This document shows positions 1-8,854 of a stretch of DNA of 64,000 nucleotides, piece by piece (the first letter of the stretch is position 1; the number at the start of each line of letters is the position of its first letter). The stretch is taken from assembly GCF_020042285.1 (NCBI RefSeq), contig NZ_CP083388.1, positions 434,001 to 498,000 on the forward strand, read 5' to 3'. Under the pieces are notes generated by a model. It worked only from the letters and a program-made list of their open reading frames with translations. It made no database searches and had not been told where the DNA came from. Source of the stretch: Ferruginibacter albus (GTDB lineage: Bacteria; Bacteroidota; Bacteroidia; Chitinophagales; Chitinophagaceae). The translations under genes were made by a program, and so were the position numbers.

Positions 1-1902
1 CAGCGTGTATTTTATTTAATGTATGATATCAGCGGATTGGATGTAACGAAATTCGATTCTATTAAAACCGATTGGCAAAATAATATGGTGGGTAAATTAC
101 AATTAACATCATCACCTTATTATGTACATCAAAATGGCAAGCCGGTAGTTTGTTTGTGGGGCTTTGGGTTTACCGATCGTCCGGGGGATGCCTCGCAATG
201 TATAGATGTGATCAATTGGTTCAAGAACAATGGGTGTTTTGTAATTGGTGGTGTGCCTACGCACTGGCGTACGTCTGACAATGATTCAAAAACGGGATTC
301 AATAATGTGTATGCCAGTTATGATATGATCTCTCCTTGGAGCGTTGGAAGATTCAATGATAGTACTTCGGCAGATAATTTTAAAACACAGCAATTAATTC
401 CCGACCTGGCATATTGCAATAATAACAATCTTCTCTATCAACCTGTAGCATTCCCCGGTTTCTCATGGTCGAATTTTAATGGCGGCTCGCAAAACCAGAT
501 ACCGAGAAATAAAGGAGAATTCTTTCAACGCCAGGTTTACAATATAAAACAAAGCGGTATTGGCAATATGTATGTTGCTATGTTTGACGAATACGATGAA
601 GGAACGGCTATTGCGAAAATGGCAGATAGTTATTACTCCATTCCTAACAATCAATATTTTTTAACCGCCAGTGCAGACGGCACTTATATCTCTCCCGATT
701 TTTATTTGCGATTGGTTGGCAAAGCCACTAAAGCCATTAATGGAACCGAAACTGTTACTAAATATGTTTCTATTCCTTATTCTGCTGGACCTATTTGGTT
801 TAGAACAGGTGTTGAACAAAAATATGATGCGCAACTTTCCTGGACAGATTCACCGGAACCAACCATGACACCCACTAACGTTATCGGCTATCTTGGAAAC
901 GGCAACCCGGAGCTGGGTACTGTTGATGAATTAAGTCATATCGGTGGCTATTCACTACGCTATGCCGGAAGAGATAATTCTGCTGTTACTTCTTCTTTTT
1001 ATTTCAGGGCATTTGATGTAAACATTCCTGTTGATGCCAATACTACGTTAAGCTTTTGGACATACCCTCAATCCGATCTTGCCCGTTATGTTTCTGTTGA
1101 CCTCTTATTATCTGATGGAACCCGCATGAGTACTTACGGTACTACCGATATCAATGGCATTGCCATGCGTCCATCTGCAGGAAGAGGAACGGTGAATTCA
1201 TGGGAACGAACTATTTCAAACATCGGTCAAACGATCAGCGGGAAAACGATTGCACGCATATTGATCGGCTATGATCATCCTGCCGAAACAGGCGATTTTA
1301 GAGGCTATATAGATGATATTGCTATTTATGAAAATACAGAAATCACTGTTCCGTTAACACTCTTAAATTTTACCGGGAACATTTATAATGCTGCTGCTGA
1401 TTTACAATGGGCAACTGCTAGTGAAGTGAATGCTTCTTCTACAAGCATTGAAAGAAGTTATGACGGAGTAAACTTTGCATTTATTAATTCCGTTGCAGCA
1501 AAAAATTCAGTGATCTATAACTCCTATACTTACCAGGACGAAACCTTGCAGTTCAATGCTGATAAAGTTTATTATCGTTTAAAGTTTATTGATAAAGATG
1601 GCTCATCAAGATATAGTAAGGTTGTGCAGTTATCTATTCAGCCTGCTGCTATTGCGTTGAAGTTATCGCCTAATCCGGCAAAAAGCTTTGTGCAGTTAAG
1701 TCTTTCATCAGCAACCAACCAAAAAGGAATTATCAGCATAACGGATGCTGCAGGAAAAAATGCCATTACAAAAACAGTTACACTTGTTAAAGGGTACAAT
1801 ACATTGACTGTTTATGAAATCAATAAATTAATACCCGGCATTTATAATGTTCGGTTGAATACGAATGGCAGTATGCTGGTCGCGTCTTTATTAATTGAGT
1901 AA
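1..1902 (+). CDS. Secreted GH71/99-like glycoside hydrolase with T9SS C-terminal domain (5' partial)
   Basis: The frame is open from base 1, so the gene begins outside the window; the Met at 19 is probably internal. The first ~270 visible residues resemble the GH71/GH99-like family of Bacteroidota (VCLWGFGFTDRPG, an FDEYDEG acidic motif near 580-605), whose relatives cleave alpha-linked glycans. A jelly-roll, carbohydrate-binding-like segment follows (about 850-1340, ending YIDDIAIYE). The last ~90 residues form a typical T9SS sorting domain (LSPNPA, then a beta-rich tail), so the protein is probably exported and anchored at the cell surface. The signal peptide lies outside the window. The 3' end overlaps the convergent gene at 1891-2373 by 12 bp. 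Substrate cannot be read from the sequence. The family call is good and the enzyme specificity is unknown. Confidence 0.8.
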   Translation, partial: QRVFYLMYDISGLDVTKFDSIKTDWQNNMVGKLQLTSSPYYVHQNGKPVVCLWGFGFTDRPGDASQCIDVINWFKNNGCFVIGGVPTHWRTSDNDSKTGFNNVYASYDMISPWSVGRFNDSTSADNFKTQQLIPDLAYCNNNNLLYQPVAFPGFSWSNFNGGSQNQIPRNKGEFFQRQVYNIKQSGIGNMYVAMFDEYDEGTAIAKMADSYYSIPNNQYFLTASADGTYISPDFYLRLVGKATKAINGTETVTKYVSIPYSAGPIWFRTGVEQKYDAQLSWTDSPEPTMTPTNVIGYLGNGNPELGTVDELSHIGGYSLRYAGRDNSAVTSSFYFRAFDVNIPVDANTTLSFWTYPQSDLARYVSVDLLLSDGTRMSTYGTTDINGIAMRPSAGRGTVNSWERTISNIGQTISGKTIARILIGYDHPAETGDFRGYIDDIAIYENTEITVPLTLLNFTGNIYNAAADLQWATASEVNASSTSIERSYDGVNFAFINSVAAKNSVIYNSYTYQDETLQFNADKVYYRLKFIDKDGSSRYSKVVQLSIQPAAIALKLSPNPAKSFVQLSLSSATNQKGIISITDAAGKNAITKTVTLVKGYNTLTVYEINKLIPGIYNVRLNTNGSMLVASLLIE

Positions 1903-2373
1903 GCGATTCTTTTTATCGTTATCGTTTAAACAGGCTTCAGTAAATGCAATAGTTTCTTTATCATGTTGTATCATGCCGGTAGGTGCATTGGCATTTGAAA
2001 TAAAAAGCTGCTTGCCGGCTTCATTGATCGTATCGCCTTGCAGCACTTTGGCTTCGTACAACCGTTTGATTATTTCTTTTTCATCCGCTATAGGAAAGCG
2101 CTGTACCTTCTTGACTTTTACTTTACTGGCATCTGAAAGAAATTCGACTTTTAACAGCCTGGTATCTATTCTTGTTGTTCGTACAAGTGGCGTTCCCTGT
2201 AATGAAAGGATAACAAATACCATGTCATCGTCAATAGGATCTTCTACATTGATGCCGTTTATTTTACAATACAAAGTGTCATTTACAAATACGTCGTGTT
2301 TTTTTATTTTAACGTCCTGGGCGTTGGTAACAAAAGGGATTGCTAAAATGATAGAGAATAAAAGCTTTTTCAT
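1891..2373 (-). CDS. Small secreted protein of unknown function
   Basis: A 160-residue protein that starts with a clear signal peptide (MKKLLFSIILAIPFVTNAQ), so it is periplasmic or exported. The mature part is hydrophilic and alternates short beta-like stretches (DVFVNDTLYCKINGI) with a charged C-terminus. I recognise no family. It converges on the glycosidase gene and overlaps its 3' end by 12 bp. An antisense frame over nearly the same bases (1895-2407) is less convincing because it has no plausible start site and its protein looks like a shadow. The divergent neighbour at 2524 leaves about 150 bp for two promoters. Confidence 0.7.
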   Translation of the reverse strand: MKKLLFSIILAIPFVTNAQDVKIKKHDVFVNDTLYCKINGINVEDPIDDDMVFVILSLQGTPLVRTTRIDTRLLKVEFLSDASKVKVKKVQRFPIADEKEIIKRLYEAKVLQGDTINEAGKQLFISNANAPTGMIQHDKETIAFTEACLNDNDKKNRLLN

Positions 2374-2523
2374 TGTTATGATCAGTTTTGATAATTCTAA
2401 AGTATAGTTTTTTTATTGTAATTATAGATATTCACAATTTTTACGGAGGAAAAATCATAGAATATAAAGTATTTCATATTTTAGCCGCTCTTAACCTTAT
2501 TTTTTAAATTGTTATTTATAAAT

Positions 2524-3552
2524 ATGAAAAAAGCAATCACGCTATCTATATTTTTTGCAATAACCCTGTTTGCTAATACCAATGGCTTTTCACAGGCAAA
2601 AACCACCGCATTTCAAAAGTCTAAAAATGGAATGCTATACCAGATAATTTCAAATGGTCAAGGCAGAAAATTGATGTATGGCAATTTCTTTGAAATACAG
2701 GTAGATCAATTTTATAAAGATGCTCAAACGGATACTATCCTGATGAGTTCAAAAGAAAGAGGGGGTCAAATGGGTAAATTAGACTCTACAAATATTCCCG
2801 CTGACTATTTTTTGATCTTTAAAAAAGTTAGAAAGGGAGATAAGGTTATTGTAAAAATGCCTACTGATATTATTATTAAGAATAATCCCCATGTTCCATC
2901 GTTTATAAAAAAAGGACAATTTTTAGTAACTACTTATAAGATCGTAAATATTTATACAACACAACAGCAAGTAGATAGCGCACAAAAAAAGTTGGCGGAA
3001 GCGATGTCCATTAAAGATTCTATTTACAAATCGCTACAAATGATTAAAGATGATAAGATCATTACTGATTATTTAGCCAAGAATAATATAGTTACTGTTA
3101 AAGCGCCCAAGGGTACTTATGTACACATCATTAATCCGGGAGAAGGCAATTTATTGGACACTGGTGTAGTTCCAAAAGTAAAATACAAAGGTTGGTCTAT
3201 GTCAACAGGAAAAGTTTTCGATTCAAATATAGATTCTTCATTTAAACATACAGACGCCTTTTCAGTTGATCTGAAACCTGAAGACAGGCAAGTAATAGAA
3301 GGATGGTTAGATGCTTTGCCTTTATTGAAAAAAGGAGCAAAAGCAACAATATTTATTCCTTCTTCTTTAGCATATGGTAAAAGAGGAGCCGGAGCCGATA
3401 TCAAGCCGAACGAAAACCTGGTTTTTGATGTAGATATCGTAGATGTAATTTCAACTGCTCAACATAGAGTGGAAGCACAAGCAGAAGCCGAAAAAAGAGC
3501 AATGATGCAAAAGCAATACATGGATTCAAGTAAAAGCAATAAAGGAAACTAA
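2524..3552 (+). CDS. FKBP-type peptidyl-prolyl cis-trans isomerase, secreted
   Basis: A 342-residue protein starting at the ATG at 2524 (MKKAITLSIFFAIT...), chosen over the ATG at 2509 because it gives a clean signal peptide ending near GFSQA. The N-terminal half (about residues 30-150) looks like a diverged FKBP-like fold. The C-terminal half is a recognisable FKBP domain: KYKGWSMSTGKVFDSN, then VIEGWLDALPLLKKGAKATIFIPSSLAYGKRGAG and the closing LVFDVDIVDV strand. It would speed prolyl isomerisation of proteins in the periplasm. A charged, Met/Gln-rich tail follows the domain. FKBP-family lipoproteins are common in Bacteroidota, but this one has no lipobox. Family confidence is high; clients are unknown. 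Confidence 0.88.
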   Translation: MKKAITLSIFFAITLFANTNGFSQAKTTAFQKSKNGMLYQIISNGQGRKLMYGNFFEIQVDQFYKDAQTDTILMSSKERGGQMGKLDSTNIPADYFLIFKKVRKGDKVIVKMPTDIIIKNNPHVPSFIKKGQFLVTTYKIVNIYTTQQQVDSAQKKLAEAMSIKDSIYKSLQMIKDDKIITDYLAKNNIVTVKAPKGTYVHIINPGEGNLLDTGVVPKVKYKGWSMSTGKVFDSNIDSSFKHTDAFSVDLKPEDRQVIEGWLDALPLLKKGAKATIFIPSSLAYGKRGAGADIKPNENLVFDVDIVDVISTAQHRVEAQAEAEKRAMMQKQYMDSSKSNKGN

Positions 3553-3604
3553 ATTTCACCGGTCAGGTATATTGCTATTGCACCCTCGTTCTCACAATTA
3601 CAAT

Positions 3605-3612
3605 TATTTTTG
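3605..3612 (+). promoter_or_regulatory. Putative -7 box (TATTTTTG)
   Basis: The sequence fits TAnnTTTG, the Bacteroidota sigma-ABfA -7 consensus, immediately upstream of the GNAT-like start codon. A TTG that could be the -33 element lies at 3578-3580, with 24 bp between, which is slightly long. Confidence 0.45.
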
Positions 3613-3617
3613 CACTC

Positions 3618-4787
3618 ATGCAATTGATTCCTGTAAATGATAAAGTAACTGCAAAAGAATTTTTGCAGGTTGCTGTGGAGCTATACAAGAACGACACCAA
3701 CTGGATACGTCCTTTGGATAAAGACATCAACGAAGTATTTGATACCAAGAAGAACAAAGCATATCGTTTTGGCGAAACTGCCCGCTGGGTATTAAAGGAT
3801 GATAATGGGAGATTGATCGGTCGCATTGCTGCATACGCAAATAAAAAATACCGGAACAAAGGCGATGATGTACCTGTTGGCGGTATTGGTTTTTTTGAAT
3901 GCATCAATAACCAGGATGCCGCTGATCTTTTATTCGACAATGCCAAGCATTGGCTGATCCAACATGGCATGGAAGCAATGGACGGACCTATCAACTTTGG
4001 TGAGCGTGATCGTTGGTGGGGATTGGTTACCAAAGGACATGATGAACCTTTGTATTGCATGAATTATAATCCGCCATATTATGTTGCCTTATTTGAAGAT
4101 TATGGTTTTCAACCTTTTTTTGGACAGGTTTGCTTTGGCATGGATCCCAAAAAGCCTTTTCCAAAAAAGATATATGATCGTCATGCAAAATTTTCTAACG
4201 ATCCCGATTTTTCATCAAAGCATATTGATAAAAGCCAGCTGGAAAAATTTGCACAGGATTTTGTAACCGTTTATAATAAAGCATGGGCAGGGCATGGCGG
4301 CTTAAAACAAATGGCAAAAGAACAGGCTGTTATTTTATTTAAGACCATGAAGCCGGTAATGGATGAAAAAATAATTTGGTATGCATATCATAAAGACGAA
4401 CCTATTGCGATCTTTATAAACTTGCCCGATCTCAATCAATGGTTTAAATATCTGAATGGAAAATTCGATCTGTTGCACAAACTAAAATTTCTCTGGGTGA
4501 AGAAAAACAAGCCCAATAAAAAACTCACCGGTATTGTTTTCGGAGTAGTTCCCGAATGGCAGGGCAAAGGAGTTGACAACTATATTATTGTTGAAGCCTC
4601 TAATAAATATATTATCACCAACCAATCACCTTATAGCGAGTATGAGATGCAATGGATTGGCGATTTTAATCCTAAAATGATAAATGTTGCCGAAAGCCTT
4701 GGAGATGTATTTCGCAATCGCAACCTTACTACGTATCGCTATTTATTTGACAGAATGAAAGAGTTTAAGCGCCATCCAATGGTGTAA
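3618..4787 (+). CDS. GNAT-like N-acetyltransferase family protein (conserved, function unknown)
   Basis: A 389-residue cytosolic protein with no signal peptide. The N-terminal part (LYKNDTNWIRPLDKDINEVFD, then GRLIGRIAAYANKKY) and the middle (GGIGFFECIN, MDGPINFGERDRWWG, MNYNPPYY) match the pattern of a widespread ~380-residue GNAT-like family, usually annotated only as hypothetical or N-acetyltransferase. A second acetyltransferase-like half appears later (FGVVPEWQGKGVDNYIIVEA, where the WQGKGV stretch resembles an acetyl-CoA loop). No substrate is known to me. A TATTTTTG box at 3605-3612 ends six bases before the ATG and fits a Bacteroidota -7 element, which supports this start. No operon partner is evident; the repeat copy A1 follows downstream. 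Confidence 0.75.
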   Translation: MQLIPVNDKVTAKEFLQVAVELYKNDTNWIRPLDKDINEVFDTKKNKAYRFGETARWVLKDDNGRLIGRIAAYANKKYRNKGDDVPVGGIGFFECINNQDAADLLFDNAKHWLIQHGMEAMDGPINFGERDRWWGLVTKGHDEPLYCMNYNPPYYVALFEDYGFQPFFGQVCFGMDPKKPFPKKIYDRHAKFSNDPDFSSKHIDKSQLEKFAQDFVTVYNKAWAGHGGLKQMAKEQAVILFKTMKPVMDEKIIWYAYHKDEPIAIFINLPDLNQWFKYLNGKFDLLHKLKFLWVKKNKPNKKLTGIVFGVVPEWQGKGVDNYIIVEASNKYIITNQSPYSEYEMQWIGDFNPKMINVAESLGDVFRNRNLTTYRYLFDRMKEFKRHPMV

Positions 4788-4837
4788 TATTTCTAATTAG
4801 TGTTTTCTGATTTTATAATTTTCAATAAATGTAATTC

Positions 4838-4976
4838 TCTCTAGATCTAAGAGTAGAATTACCAATGTAGAGTTTACAGTAGTACAAATGCTGAGTATTG
4901 CTGTACCGACAAACGGGCGGTATATCGTTTGTCGGCGGCTTTTTGGGTTACTTTTTTTCCGCAAAAAAAGTAACAG
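4838..4976 (-). repeat. Repeat family A, copy A1 (inverted orientation)
   Basis: This is the reverse complement of the repeat found at 10209-10367 and 14771-14921. It carries a hairpin with 12-bp arms at 4947-4974 (GTTACTTTTTTT, loop CCGC) and a second hairpin with 10-bp arms at 4906-4935 (CCGACAAACG / CGTTTGTCGG), followed by a shared AT-rich tail containing the equivalent of ACTACTGTA. Short frames read through it encode the same LLFLRKKSN-like peptide as copy A3, so they are repeat translations and not genes. It fills the gap between the GNAT-like gene and dnaX. Confidence 0.85.
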
Positions 4977-5027
4977 GAAAAACACTAATAAGAACTCTCA
5001 TTGTTTTTATTAACTTGCAATCATTGT

Positions 5028-6824
5028 ATGGATAAATTCATTGTTTCAGCACGTAAGTATCGTCCGCAAAATTTTTCTACTGTTGTAGGACAAGCGCATA
5101 TTACCACCACTTTAAAGAACGCCATCAAAAATAATCAGCTGGCACACGCCTTTTTGTTTTGCGGTCCACGTGGCGTTGGTAAAACAACCTGTGCAAGAAT
5201 ATTAGCTAAAACGATCAATTGTGAAAACCAGACAAAAGACGGCGAAGCTTGCAACACTTGCAACTCCTGTGTTTCGTTCGATGCAGGCATCTCTTTAAAT
5301 ATACATGAGCTGGATGCGGCAAGCAATAACTCCGTAGATGATATCCGTTCATTGGTAGAACAGGTTCGCTTTGCGCCACAAGCCGGTAAATACAAAGTAT
5401 ATATCGTGGACGAGGTGCACATGTTAAGCGCTTCTGCATTCAATGCCTTTTTAAAAACGTTGGAAGAACCGCCGCCTTATGCCATTTTCATCTTAGCAAC
5501 AACAGAAAAACATAAAATACTTCCAACCATTTTAAGTCGTTGCCAGATATTCGACTTTAAACGTATTACCAACAATGATACGGTTGAGCATCTGCAGGAG
5601 ATCTGTGACAAAGAAGCAGTAACTGCTGAAAAATCTGCATTGCACATCATTGCGCAAAAGAGCGAAGGTTGTATGAGAGATGCGCTCAGCATCATGGATA
5701 AGATCGTAAGCTTTACCGGCGGACAACTCACTTATCAAAACACCTTAGAGCATCTTAATATTTTAGATGAAGATTACTATTTTAAATTATTGGATAGCCT
5801 GCAGCAACAGAATTTAGCAGATGCTATGCTGATGTACGACGAAATAAACCGTAAAGGCTTTGAAGGTGACACCGTATTGGAAGGCTTTGCAGAATTTCTC
5901 CGCAACTTATTGGTAAGTAAAGATGCGAAAGTTGCCATGCTGTTAGAAGTAGCAGAAGACTTTAAACAAAAGTATTTGCAAACAGCACAAAAAATTGCGC
6001 CCTCTTATATCATCAGTGCTTTAAATATTTTAAACGAAGCAGGCATTAATTACAAGCAAGCCCGCAACAAACGGTTGCATGTAGAGCTCACCATCATCAA
6101 GCTTTGCTATTTGCAGCAGGCATTGGAATTGGTAAGCAACGAAGGCGGTGTAAGTAAAAAAAAACTGATTGATTCAACAAAGGCAGTAGCATTTAGAGCG
6201 TTGCCAATAAGAGAGGCAACAAGGCAGGAAGGTAACAAGGCAACAAGTGTTAAGCCTTCTCAAAATGAAGCTAAATTAATTATTGAACAACCAAAGGAAT
6301 CATCAATTCCTGCTCCTAAGTTTGAAACGTCGAAACCCCAAACTGCTGCTACCGAACAACCAGCTACCAGTGCCGGGTTATCTTCTTTAAAAGCCATCCG
6401 CAATAAAGTTGCGCAGCAAAATAAAAGCAACAATACATTAGCCAAACAATTAACCGAAGAAGAGTTGTATGCCTGCTGGGGCATCTTCATTGAAAAATTA
6501 AGAGAAAGAAAAAATCACTCTGCTGTTACCAATTTTAAATTAGCTACGCTGAAAGTAATAGATGAAAATTCCATTAACATCATTACAGAAAGCGAAATAC
6601 ATAAAAGCTTTGTTGAAAATGAACGGGCAGAGCTGATCGTTTACTTACAGGATTACTTCGGCAACCGCTTGCTTACGTATCAAATACAGGTAATAGAAAG
6701 AGAAAAAACAGGCAAAGAAGAACCCCGACCTTTAAATACCAAAGAACAATACCTCCGCATTATTGAAGAATATCCCTTAGTAAAAGAGCTCAAGGATAGA
6801 TTACGATTAGAATTGGATTTTTAA
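5028..6824 (+). CDS. dnaX: DNA polymerase III subunit gamma/tau
   Basis: The clamp-loader ATPase of the replicative polymerase. The ATG at 5028 (MDKFIVSARKYRPQNF) is the conserved DnaX start; an upstream TTG at 5001 is not needed. Visible motifs: Walker A GPRGVGKT at residues 46-53, the zinc-module cysteines at 65, 75, 78 and 81, the Walker B DEVH at 128-131, and the sensor-1/SRC region (ILATTEKHKILPTILSRC) at about 155-172. Domains I-III occupy about the first 370 residues. A low-complexity linker (about 395-460, rich in Thr, Ala, Pro, Gln) leads to a tau-like C-terminal domain that would contact the helicase and polymerase. Length, 598 residues, is normal for the phylum. The linker contains an in-frame stretch of intergenic-type repeat (6214-6247). 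Confidence 0.96.
   Translation: MDKFIVSARKYRPQNFSTVVGQAHITTTLKNAIKNNQLAHAFLFCGPRGVGKTTCARILAKTINCENQTKDGEACNTCNSCVSFDAGISLNIHELDAASNNSVDDIRSLVEQVRFAPQAGKYKVYIVDEVHMLSASAFNAFLKTLEEPPPYAIFILATTEKHKILPTILSRCQIFDFKRITNNDTVEHLQEICDKEAVTAEKSALHIIAQKSEGCMRDALSIMDKIVSFTGGQLTYQNTLEHLNILDEDYYFKLLDSLQQQNLADAMLMYDEINRKGFEGDTVLEGFAEFLRNLLVSKDAKVAMLLEVAEDFKQKYLQTAQKIAPSYIISALNILNEAGINYKQARNKRLHVELTIIKLCYLQQALELVSNEGGVSKKKLIDSTKAVAFRALPIREATRQEGNKATSVKPSQNEAKLIIEQPKESSIPAPKFETSKPQTAATEQPATSAGLSSLKAIRNKVAQQNKSNNTLAKQLTEEELYACWGIFIEKLRERKNHSAVTNFKLATLKVIDENSINIITESEIHKSFVENERAELIVYLQDYFGNRLLTYQIQVIEREKTGKEEPRPLNTKEQYLRIIEEYPLVKELKDRLRLELDF
6214..6247 (+). repeat. GGCAACAA-type short repeat inside the dnaX linker
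   Basis: Three to four imperfect units (AGGCAACA, AGGCAGGA, AGGTAACA, AGGCAACA) lie in frame in the unstructured linker of dnaX and encode about 11 residues (REATRQEGNKA). The same motif, mostly in reverse complement (GTTGCCTT, TTGCTGCCT, CTTGCCTT), recurs just after the gene at 6845-6926. Confidence 0.6.
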
Positions 6825-6844
6825 AAGCAGGCACTAAGCCAACG

Positions 6845-6926
6845 AGGCAACAAGTTTTGCCTTTCCCTGTTGCCTTATTGGCTCTTTAACCTTGCTGCCT
6901 CAATGCCTCCTTAACTCCTTGCCTTC
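6845..6926. repeat. Cluster of GGCAACAA / TTGTTGCC-type units after dnaX
   Basis: The dnaX-pdhC gap (6825-7019) holds one forward unit (AGGCAACAAG at 6845) and several reverse-complement units down to 6926. The facing units can pair into weak hairpins and might end transcription, but no clean T-tract terminator is seen. Confidence 0.5.
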
Positions 6927-7019
6927 TCCCTTCGGAAACGTTACCATTATAACCTTTGGGTTTTCCAACAGATTTGCAGTAATTTCGAACCTCATTTATA
7001 AAAAATATCCCTGAATATT

Positions 7020-8657
7020 ATGGCTGAAGTAATACGAATGCCCCTTATGAGCGATACCATGACAGAAGGTGTGATTTCTGAATGGCATAAAAAAGTTGGC
7101 GACAAGGTAAAACCCGGCGACGTTCTTGCCGATGTAGAAACCGATAAAGCCACCATGGAGCTCGAAAATTATGTAGAGGGCACTTTATTATATATTGGTG
7201 TTGAAAAAGGCAAAGCCGCCAAGGTTGACGGCATCTTAGCTGTTGTAGGTAAAGAAGGCGAAGACTATAAAGGATTATTAGGTGGCGATGCCGCACAGGC
7301 TTCTCCCGCCGCTGCACCTGCAGCCACTCCGGCTCCGGCAGCAGCCCCAACCGCCGCTCCTGCTGCTGCAAAAGTTGCCTTACCCGCCGGCGCAAAAGAA
7401 ATAAGAATGCCGCTGTTAAGCGATACTATGACAGAAGGAAAGATCGTATCGTGGAATAAAAAAGTAGGCGACGCGGTAAAAGCAGACGATGTATTAGCCG
7501 ACGTGGAAACCGATAAAGCTACGATGGAAGTAGTAGGGTACGAAGAAGGCACTTTATTATATGTAGGTGTAGAAGCCGGACAAGCCGCTAAGGTAAACGA
7601 CATCATTGCGATAGTCGGTAAGCCCGGAACTGATGTCAGCGCTTATGTAGCCGCAGAAAAATCAGGAGCCAATAATGCCGCCGCTGCACCTGCAGCCACC
7701 GCAGCTCCCGCCGCACAAACAGCAACACCTGCACCATCCGCACCACAACCCACCGCTGAACCTGCCCCATCTTCTAACGGAAGAATAAAAGCCTCTCCTC
7801 TTGCAAAAAAATTAGCCGCCGATAAAGGAATAGATATTTCTAAAGTTACCGGGAGTGGCGATAATGGGAGAGTTACTAAAAAAGATGTTGATAGCTATAA
7901 GCCTGCAGACGAGAAACGTCAAACGGCAGAAGGTAAACCGGCTGCAGCTGTACAAGCCTTTGCACCGGTTGGACAGGAAGGCTTTACCGATACGCCTGTT
8001 ACGCAAATGCGCAAAACCATTGCCCGCCGCTTAAGCGAAAGCATGTTCACAGCGCCGCATTTCTATCTAACGATGGAAATAAATATGGACAATGCCATTA
8101 CCTCCCGTGCAGCGATAAACGAAGTAAGCCCGGTAAAGGTATCGTTCAACGATATGGTGATCAAAGCCTGCGCTATGGCATTGCGTGTACATCCTGATGT
8201 AAACAGCAGCTGGCTGGGCGATACGGTTCGTCATAACCAGCACATACATATTGGTTCTGCATTAGCATTGCCGGATGGATTGATCGTTCCGGTGATACGT
8301 TTTGCCGACCAGAAATCATTGTCGCAGATCGCTGCCGATGCAAAAGCTTTATATCAAAAAGCAAAAGATAAAAAGATACAGCCTGCTGAATTCAGCGGTG
8401 GCACATTTGCCGTATCTAATTTGGGAATGATGGACATTGAACATTTTACTGCCATCATTAACCCGCCGAACAGCGCTATATTGGCTGTAGGCGCTATTAA
8501 AGAAACCGTAGTGAAAAAAGGCGATGGTTTTGGTGTAAGCAGCTTTATGAAAGTTACCCTTAGCTGCGACCACCGCAGTGTTGATGGCGCCGTTGGTGCA
8601 GCCTTTTTACAAACATTGAAAAAGTATTTGGAAAACCCGGTTACCATGCTGGTATAA
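7020..8657 (+). CDS. pdhC: Pyruvate dehydrogenase complex E2, dihydrolipoamide acetyltransferase
   Basis: The 545-residue core subunit of a 2-oxo acid dehydrogenase complex; it moves the acetyl group to CoA. Two lipoyl domains are visible, with the lipoylated Lys in ETDKATME at residue 43 and again at residue 166. Both are followed by Ala/Pro-rich swinging linkers (about 92-120 and 215-250). A peripheral-subunit-binding domain (ASPLAKKLAADKGIDISKV...) spans about 255-292. The C-terminal catalytic domain ends with the acetyltransferase motif DHRSVDGAVG (His518, Asp522). The two-lipoyl arrangement and the IRMPLMSDTMTEG style point to the pyruvate rather than the 2-oxoglutarate enzyme. E1 and E3 genes are not in the window. 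A strong terminator follows at 8678. Confidence 0.93.
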   Translation: MAEVIRMPLMSDTMTEGVISEWHKKVGDKVKPGDVLADVETDKATMELENYVEGTLLYIGVEKGKAAKVDGILAVVGKEGEDYKGLLGGDAAQASPAAAPAATPAPAAAPTAAPAAAKVALPAGAKEIRMPLLSDTMTEGKIVSWNKKVGDAVKADDVLADVETDKATMEVVGYEEGTLLYVGVEAGQAAKVNDIIAIVGKPGTDVSAYVAAEKSGANNAAAAPAATAAPAAQTATPAPSAPQPTAEPAPSSNGRIKASPLAKKLAADKGIDISKVTGSGDNGRVTKKDVDSYKPADEKRQTAEGKPAAAVQAFAPVGQEGFTDTPVTQMRKTIARRLSESMFTAPHFYLTMEINMDNAITSRAAINEVSPVKVSFNDMVIKACAMALRVHPDVNSSWLGDTVRHNQHIHIGSALALPDGLIVPVIRFADQKSLSQIAADAKALYQKAKDKKIQPAEFSGGTFAVSNLGMMDIEHFTAIINPPNSAILAVGAIKETVVKKGDGFGVSSFMKVTLSCDHRSVDGAVGAAFLQTLKKYLENPVTMLV

Positions 8658-8677
8658 TTTCCACTGCATAGTTATTG

Positions 8678-8708
8678 AAAGCGAAGTTTTAAAAAGCTTC
8701 GCTTTTTT
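8678..8708 (+). terminator. Rho-independent terminator after pdhC
   Basis: Arms AAAGCGAAG and CTTCGCTTT around a 10-nt loop, followed by TTT, 20 bp after the stop codon. Confidence 0.8.
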
Positions 8709-8741
8709 GTTTTTGGGAAGTGGGCATTTGTTCTTTGTGGA

Positions 8742-8765
8742 GCATCGTTGTGTCACTCACTTGTA
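8742..8765 (+). repeat. Dispersed 24-nt motif, copy 1
   Basis: Core TTGTGTCACTCACTTGTA, shared with 18017-18041 (reverse strand) and 62664-62687 with one or two mismatches. It sits between pdhC and the next gene. Function unknown. Confidence 0.6.
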
Positions 8766-8854
8766 GGGAAAAATTCTATTAAGCAATATTATACTCCATA
8801 TTTTTCTTCCTCATCTTATCATATCTTCAATCGTAAAATACAATCCAGACAATC

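Noticed and set aside
1895-2407. 170-codon forward frame
   Set aside because: Antisense to a gene with a clear signal peptide and without coding features of its own.
4797-4985. Minus-strand frame of 62 codons (LLFLRKKSNPKSRRQ-like)
   Set aside because: It lies in repeat A1, and the same peptide appears in copy A3 (14770-15003); no ribosome binding site or independent conservation is visible. It is a translation of the repeat.
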